Positions 46,449-57,357 are shown, counted from the stretch's first letter. The stretch is DNA of 64,000 nucleotides from Cepaea nemoralis (GCA_014155875.1 JACEFZ010014597.1:212001-276000), one strand, 5' to 3'. Notes: a model not told the origin generated them from the letters alone. Numbers and translations: made by a program.

Positions 46449-47259
46449 TTAGAAAGGACAGAGCAGAAGCGAAAGAGGGCGAGGTTGCCCTGTTAGTACA
46501 TGAACAGTTCCAGATTGTGACACGACACAGGAAGCATTCCTCACCAAAAACTTGGAATGTGTCAGTGCTACCATCACAGGGAACCCTAAAAACCTAACAA
46601 TAATCAATACATACTGTCCCAAAGGAATAATAGAGTACAAAGACACCCAAGCCCTCCAAGCCAGACTGACATCAGAAACCCTAATAGTGGGAGACTTCAA
46701 CTGCCACCACACCACATGGGGAGCGATACAGAACAACAGGGCTGGTACAAAACTCATGGAGTTTATCGAGGACAACCAACTGGCAGTGCTCAACTCTGGG
46801 ACGATAACCAGGATAGATCCCAGACCAAACTGCCAAGACACAGACATTGACCTGACAATAGCCACTATAGGGCTAGCAAGCTGCCAGTGGGAAGTGACAG
46901 AGGACACGAACACAGACCACCTACCCATAATAATCAACACCAGAACAAAGCCCCAGCTAAGCTCCAACAACAACAGGCCAACCTTTAACTTCAAGAAAGC
47001 AAAATGGGAGCAGTTCAGAGAAGAGATGACAAACACAGACCTGGAGCAGCAGGAACAGGAAGACATTGATAAATATACGGAGGGACTGACCAGAAGCATA
47101 CTGCGGATAGCAATCAAACATATCTCTAATAAAAAATATGGTAGAGAATCTAAGACCGGGTAAGAAAGAGCCCCAGAGACCCCAAAAACAATGGCACAAA
47201 AACCCAGTGGCCTGGAGGAACGACAAGTGCACAGCGGCACAACAAAATAGGAAAAGAGC
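46449..47259 (+). pseudogene. LINE-B endonuclease region (segment 1 of 3)
   Basis: This second non-LTR family is distinct from LINE-A in sequence. After a frameshift near 46520 it reads LTIINTYCPKGI, LIVGDFNCHHTTWG, NQLAVLNSGT and NTDHLPIIINTR, the AP-endonuclease motifs of Jockey-like elements. Another frameshift near 47155 leads to the WHKNPVAWRNDKCTAAQQNR linker, which continues without a gap at 48533 after LINE-A copy 4 is removed. It is broken by frameshifts as well as insertions. Confidence 0.88.
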
Positions 47260-48521
47260 CTGAAGAGCAAAAACAGCACAGAACTAGCTGACCTAAGAGC
47301 AGCACTCCATGGTCAATGCCATAAATCAAAAAAAAAGTTGTAATACAGTGGATCCCATCACATTGCAGTATACCTGGAAATGAAGAGGCTGCCAGACTAG
47401 CAAAAGAGGGTGGACGACTACCACAGCCTGACATAGACATAACCTATAATGAGGCAAAGAGGTTTATAAAAAGCACTTATAGAATGAAATGGGAATCAGA
47501 GCATCCAGGCCACCAGAAGGGTGATGCATATTACAAACTCGACCGAAGAGAACAAGTAGCAATCTTCAGACTCCGCACAGGACATAACAGGCTGAAATAC
47601 CACTTGTACAATAAACTAAAGATAGGAGATACCGATGAATGTATTTGTGGAACTGGTAAAATGACAGCTAAACATTTGCTGTAAGAGTGCCCAATATATG
47701 CAGAACAGAGAAAGATATTTTGGCCCACACCTGCTTCATTTGAGGACAAGCTATATGGAGATATCAACAAGCTCAAGTTGACTGCAGCTTACTTTAACTA
47801 CATTCAGGTTGACATTTAAGGTGCATGAAGAAGTATTTAGACTGCTACACTTCATACTACAGGTATGTCAGTTACAAAAGCGTCCCAGAGGCATGAAATG
47901 GAATATTGCTTGGATAGCAAATCCATTGCGTGGAAAGTCCGAATCAAAAGTTCACTGTGTGGGCTTCATAAAAGATGGAAAAGTGTTCTAGTGGCACGAA
48001 ATGGAATATTGCTTGGATAGCAAATCCATTACGTGGAAAGTCCGAATCAAAAGCTAACTGTATGGATGTCATCTGCAGAATGCATACTTCTGGTTTCCGG
48101 AAGAACAGCCTATGGTGAACGGAAGGCCCAATATACGGAAATGGGGCTAAGCAGCCATGTGCAGGACGTGACGATTCCTTGGGTGAGCCCAGTACAAGAG
48201 CGCTGTGTGTCGGCTCTGCAAGTATGGAAGCCTCCTTGGATGGCGGGGAATGCCCATGGTCTGCCCCTGCCTTACCTTGAGGGCTGACCAGGATGTCTTT
48301 GGCTGTTCTATATTGGCCAGCTGGGATGGGGGATAACACCACAACAGTGAGAGTCAAACGTCCTAAGAAACCCCCGGGAAGGTTAACCCGGTCAACAAAT
48401 GCCCGCAGAAGTCGGATGTGTCGGCCTAACGGCGCAAGAACGCAGCTCTGCTGTAAACAGGCACAACGCAATCACGTCCGAAAAAAAACAAACTCCGGAT
48501 GAACGCAAAAGAAGAAGAAGA
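47260..48521 (+). mobile_element. LINE-A copy 4, 5'-truncated, inside LINE-B
   Basis: Starts within the RNase H region (CTGAAGAGC, matching 5301 in copy 1) and runs to the 3' tail, with two 103-bp repeats. It is flanked by AGGAAAAGAGC at 47249-47259 and 48522-48532, an 11-bp duplication. Coding remnants: RRAALHG-like, IPGNEEA, CGTGKMTAKHLL, with a frameshift near 47330 and a stop at 47682-47684. Confidence 0.95.
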
Positions 48522-48532
48522 AGGAAAAGAGC

Positions 48533-49733
48533 TCTGCAGAAATACAAAAAGGCAAGGACAGAAGAGAATTTTGAAGAATACAAGAAATTCAGAAACGAAG
48601 CAAACAGAGCAGTAAAACAAGCAAAAGAAAAGGAGTGAAAAAGGTTCTGTCAGACACTTAGTCCAGATACACCGACCACAAAGGTGTGGAAACAAATAAA
48701 AGCAATTCAAGGTAATTAAAAGACTAGCAAAATCCCAACCATCAAAAGTACGAAATTAGCAGTAACAAACCAGGACAAAGCCAAAGTGTTCGGAGAATAT
48801 TTCCACGATGTCTGCTCTAACAAAAGACTAAGAAGCAAAGAAAGACAAAGAAGGGAGGAGCTGAGACAAGAGTTAAAAGACACAGCAGACGAGAACATCG
48901 AAGAACACTTTATGGATGCAGACATCGCAACAGACAAGGTGGTGACAGCTCTAAACGAGAAATCCGAAACCTCGGCTGGGGCGGACATTCTAAACTATAC
49001 CATCATCAAAAGGCTTCCAAATAACACCATAAAAACAATTACTAAGCTGTATAATGTAATATGGGAGACGGGAAAGATCCCCAAACAGTGGAAAACAGCC
49101 ACGGTGATCCCAATCAAGAAACAAACCAAAGAGCCAACAAGGGTAGAATCATACCGCCCCATCTCGCTGAAATCTCACCTGGGCAAAGTTATGGAGACTG
49201 TGATAAATAGAAGAATAACATTCTACCTGGAAAAAAATGAACTGTACAGCCATACACAAACCGGGTTTAAAGCCAACAGGTGCACGATGGATCAGATCAT
49301 GAAATTGGAAAACCATGTAATGAAAGGAATCAAGAGAGGAGAAACGAGGTTGGCTGTATTCCTGGACCTAGCCCAGGCGTACGATCAATGCTGGAGAAAA
49401 TCCGTACTAATCAAGATAAAGAAAGTTGGCATAGTGGGAAGAACCTACAAATACATAGAAAACTTCCTCAAAGATAGAAGCTTCTCAGTGAGGATAGGGA
49501 ATGAGGTATCCGACTCATATGTGCAAGACAACGGCATCCCTCAGGGCTCGGTCATCTCACCAACAATCTTTTCGATACTGGTGAACGACCTGACAGAGGA
49601 GATTCAAGACCAGAAAACAGGACTATCTCAATTCGCGGACGACTGCACCACATGGAGAAGTGGTAAGGCGGCAAAGACTACCCTCCAAAAACAGATAAAC
49701 AAGCTAACAGCATGGATGGATAAATGGGGTTTC
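48533..49733 (+). pseudogene. LINE-B linker and reverse transcriptase (segment 2 of 3)
   Basis: Continues the LINE-B frame with LQKYKKARTEENFEEYKKFR and VKQAKEKE. The RT follows (open 48786-49733): PKQWKTATVIPIKK, ESYRPISLKSHLGKVMETVI, TGFKANRCTMDQI, VFLDLAQAYDQCW, NGIPQGSVISPTIFSILVND and LSQFADDCTTW. It is cut within TAWMDKWGF by LINE-A copy 3 and resumes at 54165. Confidence 0.92.
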
Positions 49734-50174
49734 TTCTTCTTCGTTCATCCGGAGTTTTTTTTTTTCGGATGTGATTGCGTTGTGCCTGTTTACAGCAGAG
49801 CTGCGTTCTTGTGCCGTTAGGCCGACACATCCGACTTCTGCGGGCATTTGTTGACCGGGTTAACCTTTCCGGGGGTTTCTTAGGACGTTTGACTCTCACT
49901 GTTGTGGTGTTATCCCCCATCCCAGCTGGTCCATATAGAACAGCCAAAGATCCTGGTCAGCCCTCAAGGGAAGGCAGGGGCAGACCATGGGCATTCCCCG
50001 CCATCCAAGGAGGCTTCCATACTTGCAGAGCCGATACATAGCGCTCTGGTACTGGGCTCACCCAAGGAATCGTCACGTCCTGCACATGGCTGTTTAGCCT
50101 CACTTACGTATATTGGGCCTTCTGTTCACCATAGGCTGTTCCTCCGGAAACCAGAAGTATGCAGTCTGCAGATA

Positions 50175-50570
50175 ACATCCACACAGTGAGCTTTCGATTC
50201 GGACTTTCCATGTAATGGATTTGCTATCCAAGCAATATTCCATTTCGTGCCACTAGGACACTTTTCCACCTTTTATGAAGCCCACACAGTGGGCTTTTGA
50301 TTCGGACTTTCCACGTAATGGATTTGCTATCCAAGCAATATTCCATTTCGTGCCACTAGGACACTTTTCCACCTTTTATGAAGCCCACACAGTGGGCTTT
50401 TGATTCGGACTTTCCACGTAATGGATTTGCTATCCAAGCAATATTCCATTTCGTGCCACTAGGACACTTTTCCACCTTTTATGAAGCCCACACAGCGAGC
50501 TTTCGATTTGGACTTTCCACATAATGGATTTGCTATCCAAGCAATATTCCATTTCATGCCTCTGGGTCTT
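50175..50570 (-). repeat. Four ~103-bp 3' UTR repeats (LINE-A copy 3)
   Basis: Reverse complement of the unit seen at 5879; adjacent units are nearly identical to each other, suggesting homogenisation within the array. Confidence 0.88.
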
Positions 50571-50579
50571 CATGCACCT

Positions 50580-53500
50580 TTAAATGTCAACCTGTATATA
50601 GTTAAAGTAAGCTGCGGTCAACTTGAGCTTGTTGATATCTCCATAGAGCTTGTCCTCAAATGAAGCAGGTGTGGGCCAAAATATCTTTCTCTGTTCTGCA
50701 TACGTTGGGCAATCCTGCAGCAAATGTTTTGCTGTCATTTTTCCAGTTCTACAATTACATTCATCGGTATCTCCTATCTTTAGTTTATTGAACAAGTGGT
50801 ATTTCAGCCTGTTATGTCCTGTGCGGAGTCTGAAGATTGCTACTTGTTCTCTTCGGTCGAGTTTGTAATATGCATCATCCTTCTGATGGCCTGGATGCTC
50901 TGATTCCCATTTGGTTCTATAAGTACTTTTTATCAACCTCTTTGCCTCATTATAGGTTATGTCTATGTCAGGCTGTGGTAGTCGTCCGCCCTCTTTTGCC
51001 AGTCTGTCAGCCTCTTCGTTTCCAGGTATACTGCAATGTGATGGGATCCACTGTATTACAACTTTTTTGGATTTCTGGCATAGACCATGGAGTGCTGCTC
51101 TTAGGTCAGTTAGTTCTGTGCTGTTATTGCTCTTCAGTATTGAGACAGCTGACTTTGCATCTGTGAAGATAGCTATTTGCTTCTCTTTATTTTCCTCCAT
51201 CAGGAGCATTTCTGCTGCAGTTTTCAGAGCCTCTACCTCCGCTTTGAAGTTACTTAAAAATTTTCCAGTTGCCATTGAATGTGTTTTTTTCACTCCATTT
51301 TTTAAATTTAGGAGAACTCCTCCTCCTCCATTCTCTATTGAATTTTTGGCTGATCCATCTGTATATGCATGGGTCCAATTCCTGCTTGGGTAATGTTCTT
51401 TTATGTAGTTTAGGGTTATTTCTCTTCTTTCGGTTTCATGCTGAGTGTTCTTTTTCTCAATACCAGGAATGTTTTCTATCATCTCAGGCAGTTGCTGCTG
51501 TCTCCAAGCTGGGAACTTGTGTGCATTGTGTATGGGCTTGACTGTTGATATGTTAAGAATAGGATCTGCCCTAATCCTTCGTTTTGCAGTTTCTACAAAG
51601 TTGCTACGCTTCAGTCTTCCCTTTCCAAAACTATTAAATCTGTTGTACATAGGGTGGTCTGTCAATCTTCTAAATTTTTCTGCTTGTTGCTGGGCTCTGC
51701 TATCTCTTCTATCCTGCATTGGTTGTAAACAAGTGATCTTTTCTAGTTCATTAATAGGCGTTGTCTTCAGGCTTCCAGTTATGATTCGCATTCCTTGGTT
51801 TTGGACTCTACTTATTTTGTTAAAGTTTGACTTAGCTGCTGTTGCCCAAGCTGCAATGCCATATTCCAGTACTGGCCTCACCCGTCCAGTATATAACTTC
51901 TTGAGAACTTTCTCATCTGCTCCCCACGTTGTACCAGCAAGCTTTTTCATGATTGCCATTCTCTGCCTTGCTCTTGTTCGATTTTTCTCAACCTGTGTCT
52001 TCCATGTCAGGCGACGATCAAAGGTGACTCCTAGATAGTTTGGATTTTCTTCATGGCGCAATATTTTTCCATTCAATACCAGCTTAGGTTGCTGAGGTTT
52101 ATTTGAGAGGGAGAACACTGTGCATGTTGTTTTCTCCTCACTTATCTTCACTAGCCATGATTTTGACCAGTCCTCTAGCGCTAATAAGGCTTGCTGTATT
52201 CTGCTGTTAGCTGTGCTAATATATTCTTCAGATGTCCATATGGCTAGGTCATCTGCAAAGGAGGATGTGTGTACTCTGGCTGGAAAATTTTCTGTGATGT
52301 CATTTATATATGCTAGGAATAATGTTGGTGAAAGAACTCCTCCTTGGGGGACACCTTGCTCCAGCAGCATCATTTTGCTTGTTTGTCCTTGTACTTTTGT
52401 CCTGGCAGTTCTGTTCTCAAGGTAGTGGCTGATCCATTTATACATTTTTCCACAAACATGCATGTTTTGCAGTTTTACTTTCAGTCCTTCCTTCCATACT
52501 TTATCAAATGCTTTTTCTAAATCTATCCAGACTGCTAGTGTGTGCTTTTTCTCTTGGAAGGCATCCTCTATTTCCTGAGCTATATAGGTTATTTGATCTT
52601 CAGTGGATCTGTACTTTCTGAATCCTGCTTGGTGTGGTGTTAAGAGTTTGTTTTCTTCCAGATGCCATGTTAGCCTGCCATTGATAATGCGTTCCATTAA
52701 TTTTCCTACACAGCTAAGTAGACTGATAGGTCGATAGCCATTTGGTTCTTCCAGGTCTTTTCCTTTCTTTGGGACTGGTATTAGTATAGCTTCCTTCCAT
52801 GCCTGTGGGACTATTCCTCTCTTCCAGCTGTTATTTAGGCCTGCTAGTAGTTTCTTTTTTGCCTTGGTGCCTAGTCCTATTAGCATTTCATTTGTGATTC
52901 CATCCTTTCCTGGTGATTTCTTCTTTTTTAGGGTATTCATTGCCTGTTCCATTTCTTCCATTGTTAGATTTGCCATCATATATTCTGCTGCTGTCTCTGT
53001 ATTTCTATGATGTATCTGTTTATCTTTGATTGCTTTCTTCTGTTCGGTTGTAATATCAATGTGGTTTGCATTGGCATAGTGTTCCATTAGTGCATTTGCA
53101 CCCTTTTTTCCTGTAAGCAAGGCATTTCCTTGTTTAATTGTTATTTGTTTGTTTCTAGGTCCTTCATTGTTCATGGCTTTCACTAGTTTCCATAGTTTGT
53201 TTCCATCCCTGTCAAAATTCAGGTTTTCTGTTTTTTCCCTCCAACGATCTCTTTTTGTTTGATTTACTGTTCTTTTATATTTTGCTGAGATGGCTTTGAG
53301 AGAGATATTCGCTTCAATTGTTTGTTCTCTCTCTGCTGTCTTCCTGGCATCTTCAACTTTGTCCTCCAAACTTTGTAGTTCTTCAGTCCAGTATGGTTTG
53401 TAATTTTTCCTCGCTCCTCTTGGAATGGACTCAGTGGCTGCCTGTATTATTGCTCTGTTTAGACTTTCCACCATTTGCTTCATGTTGCCATATCGTGTAT

Positions 53501-54017
53501 TTATGTTTTCACAATATTTGTCTGTTAGTGTGGCAAATCTGTCCCAATCTGCTTGTTTGTAATTCCAGCGGGGCAAGGGCTTTTGCTCCTGTGGAACATA
53601 CTCCATATTCATTACAAGCTTGATTGGTCTGTGGTCACTACCTGCTAATTGGTCCAGCACATGGCGATCGATTTTGTGGAGGATGTCTCCTGTGCAGAAA
53701 GCTAAGTCTGGAGTAGAAGTGGTAATCCATCTTCTGGAGTAGAAGCTCGGTGTGTCATCCGCTTTGTTGAGTAGATGGAGATTTGAGTCTATTTCCCAGT
53801 CCTCCACTTCATCTCCTCTTTTGTCAGTATCTGGGTATCCCCATCTTTCTGAACGGCTATTAAAGTCTCCGACAATAATGCAATTTGTGTCAGTTATTTT
53901 CATGTTTGAGAGTGTAAGATCCTTATCTGCTGGGCTATAAAGATTGTAAATTCTTATTTTCACGTCCTTTATCATTATATCAACACCTATAATTTCTGTT
54001 TGGTTGTCAGAGATCAC
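50580..54017 (-). CDS. LINE-A endonuclease-RT-RNase H protein, 1145-codon open copy
   Basis: Uninterrupted minus-strand frame equal to residues 139-1283 of the family protein. The ATG used here is an internal Met (Val in the other copies). It keeps endonuclease motifs GDFNSRSERWG and SDHRPI, the whole RT (DLEKAFDKVW, GVPQGGVLSP, SFADDLAIW) and RNase H (YTDGSAKN, HCSIPGNEEAD). The C-terminal Cys/His motif (CNCRTGKMTAKHLLQDC) is also present. It lacks the first endonuclease motifs (QWNAEG), so the nuclease is probably inactive although RT and RNase H look intact. With the 5' end lost it has no promoter of its own. Confidence 0.93.
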   Translation of the reverse strand: MISDNQTEIIGVDIMIKDVKIRIYNLYSPADKDLTLSNMKITDTNCIIVGDFNSRSERWGYPDTDKRGDEVEDWEIDSNLHLLNKADDTPSFYSRRWITTSTPDLAFCTGDILHKIDRHVLDQLAGSDHRPIKLVMNMEYVPQEQKPLPRWNYKQADWDRFATLTDKYCENINTRYGNMKQMVESLNRAIIQAATESIPRGARKNYKPYWTEELQSLEDKVEDARKTAEREQTIEANISLKAISAKYKRTVNQTKRDRWREKTENLNFDRDGNKLWKLVKAMNNEGPRNKQITIKQGNALLTGKKGANALMEHYANANHIDITTEQKKAIKDKQIHHRNTETAAEYMMANLTMEEMEQAMNTLKKKKSPGKDGITNEMLIGLGTKAKKKLLAGLNNSWKRGIVPQAWKEAILIPVPKKGKDLEEPNGYRPISLLSCVGKLMERIINGRLTWHLEENKLLTPHQAGFRKYRSTEDQITYIAQEIEDAFQEKKHTLAVWIDLEKAFDKVWKEGLKVKLQNMHVCGKMYKWISHYLENRTARTKVQGQTSKMMLLEQGVPQGGVLSPTLFLAYINDITENFPARVHTSSFADDLAIWTSEEYISTANSRIQQALLALEDWSKSWLVKISEEKTTCTVFSLSNKPQQPKLVLNGKILRHEENPNYLGVTFDRRLTWKTQVEKNRTRARQRMAIMKKLAGTTWGADEKVLKKLYTGRVRPVLEYGIAAWATAAKSNFNKISRVQNQGMRIITGSLKTTPINELEKITCLQPMQDRRDSRAQQQAEKFRRLTDHPMYNRFNSFGKGRLKRSNFVETAKRRIRADPILNISTVKPIHNAHKFPAWRQQQLPEMIENIPGIEKKNTQHETERREITLNYIKEHYPSRNWTHAYTDGSAKNSIENGGGGVLLNLKNGVKKTHSMATGKFLSNFKAEVEALKTAAEMLLMEENKEKQIAIFTDAKSAVSILKSNNSTELTDLRAALHGLCQKSKKVVIQWIPSHCSIPGNEEADRLAKEGGRLPQPDIDITYNEAKRLIKSTYRTKWESEHPGHQKDDAYYKLDRREQVAIFRLRTGHNRLKYHLFNKLKIGDTDECNCRTGKMTAKHLLQDCPTYAEQRKIFWPTPASFEDKLYGDINKLKLTAAYFNYIQVDI

Positions 54018-54164
54018 AGATACTTCGCTGCAAGGTATTGTATTTCGTGTAAGTATTAGAACTCCTCCTTTATGTCCTTCGCGGTCGAAACGTGTGACCT
54101 GATATCCCCTGACTGAAAATTTGTGCTTGGCGTTGAGGTGTGTCTCTTGAATAAATGGGGTTTC

Positions 54165-54205
54165 AAAATCAACACCAATAAAACGGTCAGCATGAGTAGT
54201 AGTAT
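54165..54205 (+). pseudogene. LINE-B RT continuation (segment 3 of 3)
   Basis: Continues the interrupted RT frame as KINTNKTVSMS, the usual residues after the WGF motif. LINE-B homology then ends near 54205. Confidence 0.8.
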
Positions 54206-54239
54206 GGGATGTTGTATTTACTTATCATTTTAGGACATT

Positions 54240-54380
54240 AGTCCTTCGGCTGACGTCATATTTTACTATATAAAAGTCATGGTCCTACGCTCTGACGTCA
54301 CCAAATTGTGTCCTTCGGCGACCGCCTTTTTTGAATTTTGGCGGTTATTTTCTTGGATTACCACTTCCGGTTGTCGTGGT
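54240..54380 (+). promoter_or_regulatory. Promoter-like cluster: CRE-TATA-CRE plus ETS site
   Basis: Two perfect palindromic CREs TGACGTCA (54251-54258 and 54293-54300) bracket TATATAAAA (54267-54275). A CACTTCCGG ETS core follows near 54362. GTCCTTCGGC recurs twice. This could drive a host gene or be part of an element's LTR; no downstream gene is identified. Confidence 0.5.
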
Positions 54381-54399
54381 GACTACTTCAGGTCCATGG

Positions 54400-55340
54400 C
54401 TATCCCCTACGCAGGTCCCCCTATCCAGGTCCCCCGTACCCGAACCGGCGCGAACCGGTGCGAACCGAACCGATCCAAGCGGACGTGTCCGACGCGCGAT
54501 CCGACCAGGCGGGTGTGGTGGCACCGCGGCGGTGGGTGATCGAACCCCAGTCTAGACCCTTCGATGAAGAAGACTGAAGTCAATATGTACATAATTGATT
54601 TATTCATCTCTCGAGCGAACCCGAGTAGGTCAAGTAATGACCGTCTTAATAAACTTTTGCACGCTTCAGCAGAAGTCCCGACCCCATGTATAGCCTTTAC
54701 GCGCATTGGTGAAAATCTGCTTTATGAATATACCAGACAAAGAAAATTTATTAAAAATTAACCCTTACACATGTAATAACGCCAAAATTTCTTGTATGTA
54801 TACTAGAGAATAGGTACGTCAATATATAACTTCGACTCTCATTTAAAATAAGCCATAATATTCCTAGATATACATTAAAATATGTAATATTATTAAACAT
54901 CAAAGTTATACCCCTTAATTATAAAAATATTCCAAGGGAAATAAATCGGAGCCCTTGGCTCAAACCAGAATTGTTTCCCATTTTAAGTGCTGACCTCCCT
55001 TGAATGTCTGTATACCTACGCGACCAGGTAAAGAAACCTGCGCCACTAGGTAAAGAGCACACACAATAGACAGCGACCAGGAGATTTTCCGATACCGGTC
55101 AAGCATATCGCTTCACTGAGCACACACCGGCGAGAAAATACAATGACCAGCGACGACCGTACAAGATTAAACGATACCAGTCAAGCGGAACGCTTCACCG
55201 ACCACAGCCGAGGGGTATCACAATAGCCGCGGCCAGTGGTTACTGATAACCGCTAGATAAGAACCTGAAGGAAATTACCATTGACGACTAGGCGAGCTAT
55301 GGTCAAATATTCAGTGCAAATATGTATTTTCTATTTGCTG
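54400..55340. other. GC-rich patch then unrecognised sequence
   Basis: 54400-54550 is CpG-rich with CGAACCG repeats (CGAACCGGCGCGAACCGG). A 65-codon frame at 54564-54761 has no recognisable features. Nothing else supported to 55340. Confidence 0.4.

Positions 55341-55345
<5 letters not shown>

Positions 55346-55420
<75 letters not shown>
55346..55420 (+). repeat. (CT)n microsatellite
   Basis: About 37 uninterrupted CT units. Confidence 0.97.
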
Positions 55421-55422
<2 letters not shown>

Positions 55423-55429
55423 GAAATAA

Positions 55430-56570
55430 TAGCGTGGGTGTGCTATCAATTGCAGGACATCGCAGTCAACCTCAGTATTCTACGGAGTGTCTGACTTTCT
55501 TAGGCATGTTTTGCAATTGTCATTATGGACGACCGACAGTCATGGGGTGTGCGCTAGCGCGCGTGTGTGTATATACATGCGTGTGTGCATGCGCGCGCGC
55601 GTGTGTAATTACAGGACATCACAGTCAACCTCAACATTCTTTGGAGTTTCGTGTGTGCTGGGCAGCTTGCAATTATCATTATATACGAACCACAGTCAGG
55701 TCGTGTGCGCTAGCAGCGCGTGTGTGTGTGCGCGTGCGTGCGCGTGCGTGTGGTATCAATTACAGGACATCACAGTCAACCTCAACATTCTTTGGAGTTT
55801 CGTATGTGCTGGGCAGTTTGCAATTGTCATTATATACGAACCACAGTCAGGTCGTGTGCGCTAGCGCGCGCATGTGTGTGTGCGTGCGTGCGCGCGTGTG
55901 TGCTATCAATTACAGGACATCACAGTCAACCTCAACATTCTTTGGAGTTTCGTGTGTGCTGGGCAAGTTTGCAATTGTCATTATATACGAAAGACAGACA
56001 GGGCGTGTGCGCTAGCGCGCGCGTGTGTATATACATGCGTGGGTGCATGCGCGTGCGCATGCTATCAATTACAGGACATCACAATCAACCTCAACATTCT
56101 TTGGAGTTTCGTGTGTGCTGGGCAGTTTGCAATTGTCATTATATACGAACCACAGTCAGGTCGTGTACGCTAGCGCGCGCGTGTGCATATACATGCGTGT
56201 GTGCATGCGCGCGAGCGTGTGCTATCAATTACAGGACATCACAGTCAACCTCAACATTCTTTGGAGTTTCGTGTGTGCTGGGCAGTTTGCAATTGTCATT
56301 ATATACGAACCAGTCAGGTCGTGTGCGCTAGCGCGCGCGAGTGTGTGTGTGTGCGTGCGCGCGGGTGTGCTATCAATTACACGACACCACAGTCAGACCC
56401 AACATTCTATGGAGTGGTGTGCTTGCTGGGTAAGATTACTGCTGTCTTATTGAACAAGCGGCAGTCATGTCACATGCGTAACCGTTCGTGTATGTACATG
56501 CGTGTGTGTGCGCTATCAATTACAGGACGTCGCATGCAACCCCAACATTGATTGGTTGCTCGTGTACCAC
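55430..56570 (+). repeat. ~150-bp satellite derived from repeat R3, with GT/GC tracts
   Basis: Eight units. The TTACAGGACATCACAGTCAAC block recurs near 55454, 55611, 55764, 55914, 56071, 56233, 56380 and 56522, at 142-162 bp spacing. Each unit has an R3-derived half, a TTGGAGTTTCGTGTGTGCTG segment and an alternating GTGTGCGCGC tract next to CGCTAGCGCGCG. More diverged units follow to 56870. Open frames across the array are a by-product. Confidence 0.93.
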
Positions 56571-56880
56571 CATGCTTTACCGTGTCATCGCATGGCCAAA
56601 GCTAGGTATTGTACTATACCTGTGTGTCTATCTTTTACATAGCACAGTTAAGCTGTAAGGCAAGCCATTTACAGGAAGTTGCACTCAGCCCTAACATTGA
56701 TTGGTTGATCGTGTGCTATCATGATTCACCGTGTCACCTCACGACCAAAACTATGCCTTGTACTATAGTTGTGTCTGACTATTACATACTGCAGTCAAGT
56801 TGTAACGCATTGCATTTACACGACGTCGCAGTCAGCCCCAGCATTCATGCTTCTTGGACAAGCTTACCGATGTCTTTCTG
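56571..56880 (+). repeat. Diverged satellite units (R3-like)
   Basis: TTTACAGGAAGTTGCACTCAGC (56668) and TTTACACGACGTCGCAGTCAGC (56813) are old R3-type modules about 145 bp apart, without the GC tracts. Confidence 0.75.
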
Positions 56881-57123
56881 ACCAACCGGTACCCATGATC
56901 GCCTGTAGTGTCTTTCACCCGGATTACCAGCATCAGCATCACCCAGCTCCATCAACAAAATCACTATCATCATCAGCATCAACAGCAGCATCGTCAGCAG
57001 CTGAAGGTGACCGATCGAGTGACTCACCACAGGGCTATGTCGGCGGAGTGAACGTACGTGAACGTGTTCAGACATGTCTTTGGGGAAAACTGGAGGTTGA
57101 CTCAGAGCGTACTGACAACATAA

Positions 57124-57357
57124 CGATACATCCGATCAAATATGGTGATGCTTCCGATCATATGTCTAAGGTATACAATCGAAACACGTGACTAAAACCA
57201 GTTAAAGATGGCGTCGCACTCGATGACATGTGTAAGTCTACAACCGCGTGACTAAAACCGATCAAAGATGGCGCTGTAGCCGGTCTCATGGCTTATGGGA
57301 TACATCCGAAACACGTGACTAATGGTCAAAGATGGACTCGCATCCGGTCACATGGTC
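57124..57357 (+). promoter_or_regulatory. Tandem CACGTG + AAGATGGCG promoter-like module
   Basis: Three clear units and one diverged unit (57124-57180) of about 60 bp. CACGTGAC E-boxes lie at 57185 and 57312, with a CCGCGTGAC variant at 57245. AAAGATGG follows about 19 bp later at 57204, 57264 and 57328; AAGATGGCG fits a YY1 site. The units lie 110-280 bp before the ATG of the small gene. Confidence 0.6.

Larger units (their letters stand above)
49734..54150 (-). mobile_element. LINE-A copy 3, 5'-truncated, inserted in LINE-B in reverse
   Basis: Flanked by an exact 14-bp duplication ATAAATGGGGTTTC (49720-49733 and 54151-54164). It carries the full 3' UTR with four 103-bp repeats and the coding region from codon ~95 on. 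It lacks the 5' UTR and ribozyme region. It is the best preserved LINE-A coding copy in the window. Confidence 0.96.

Noticed and set aside
46449..47279. 276-codon minus-strand ORF
   Set aside because: Shadow of the LINE-B endonuclease on the other strand; hydrophobic composition comes from reverse reading.
54279..54706. ORFs on both strands over the CpG-rich patch
   Set aside because: GC-rich DNA lacks stops by chance; no domain or codon signal.
55434..56551. Overlapping Cys/Val-rich ORFs of 99-203 codons
   Set aside because: Artefact of the R3-derived satellite and its GT/GC tracts; several frames are open at once.
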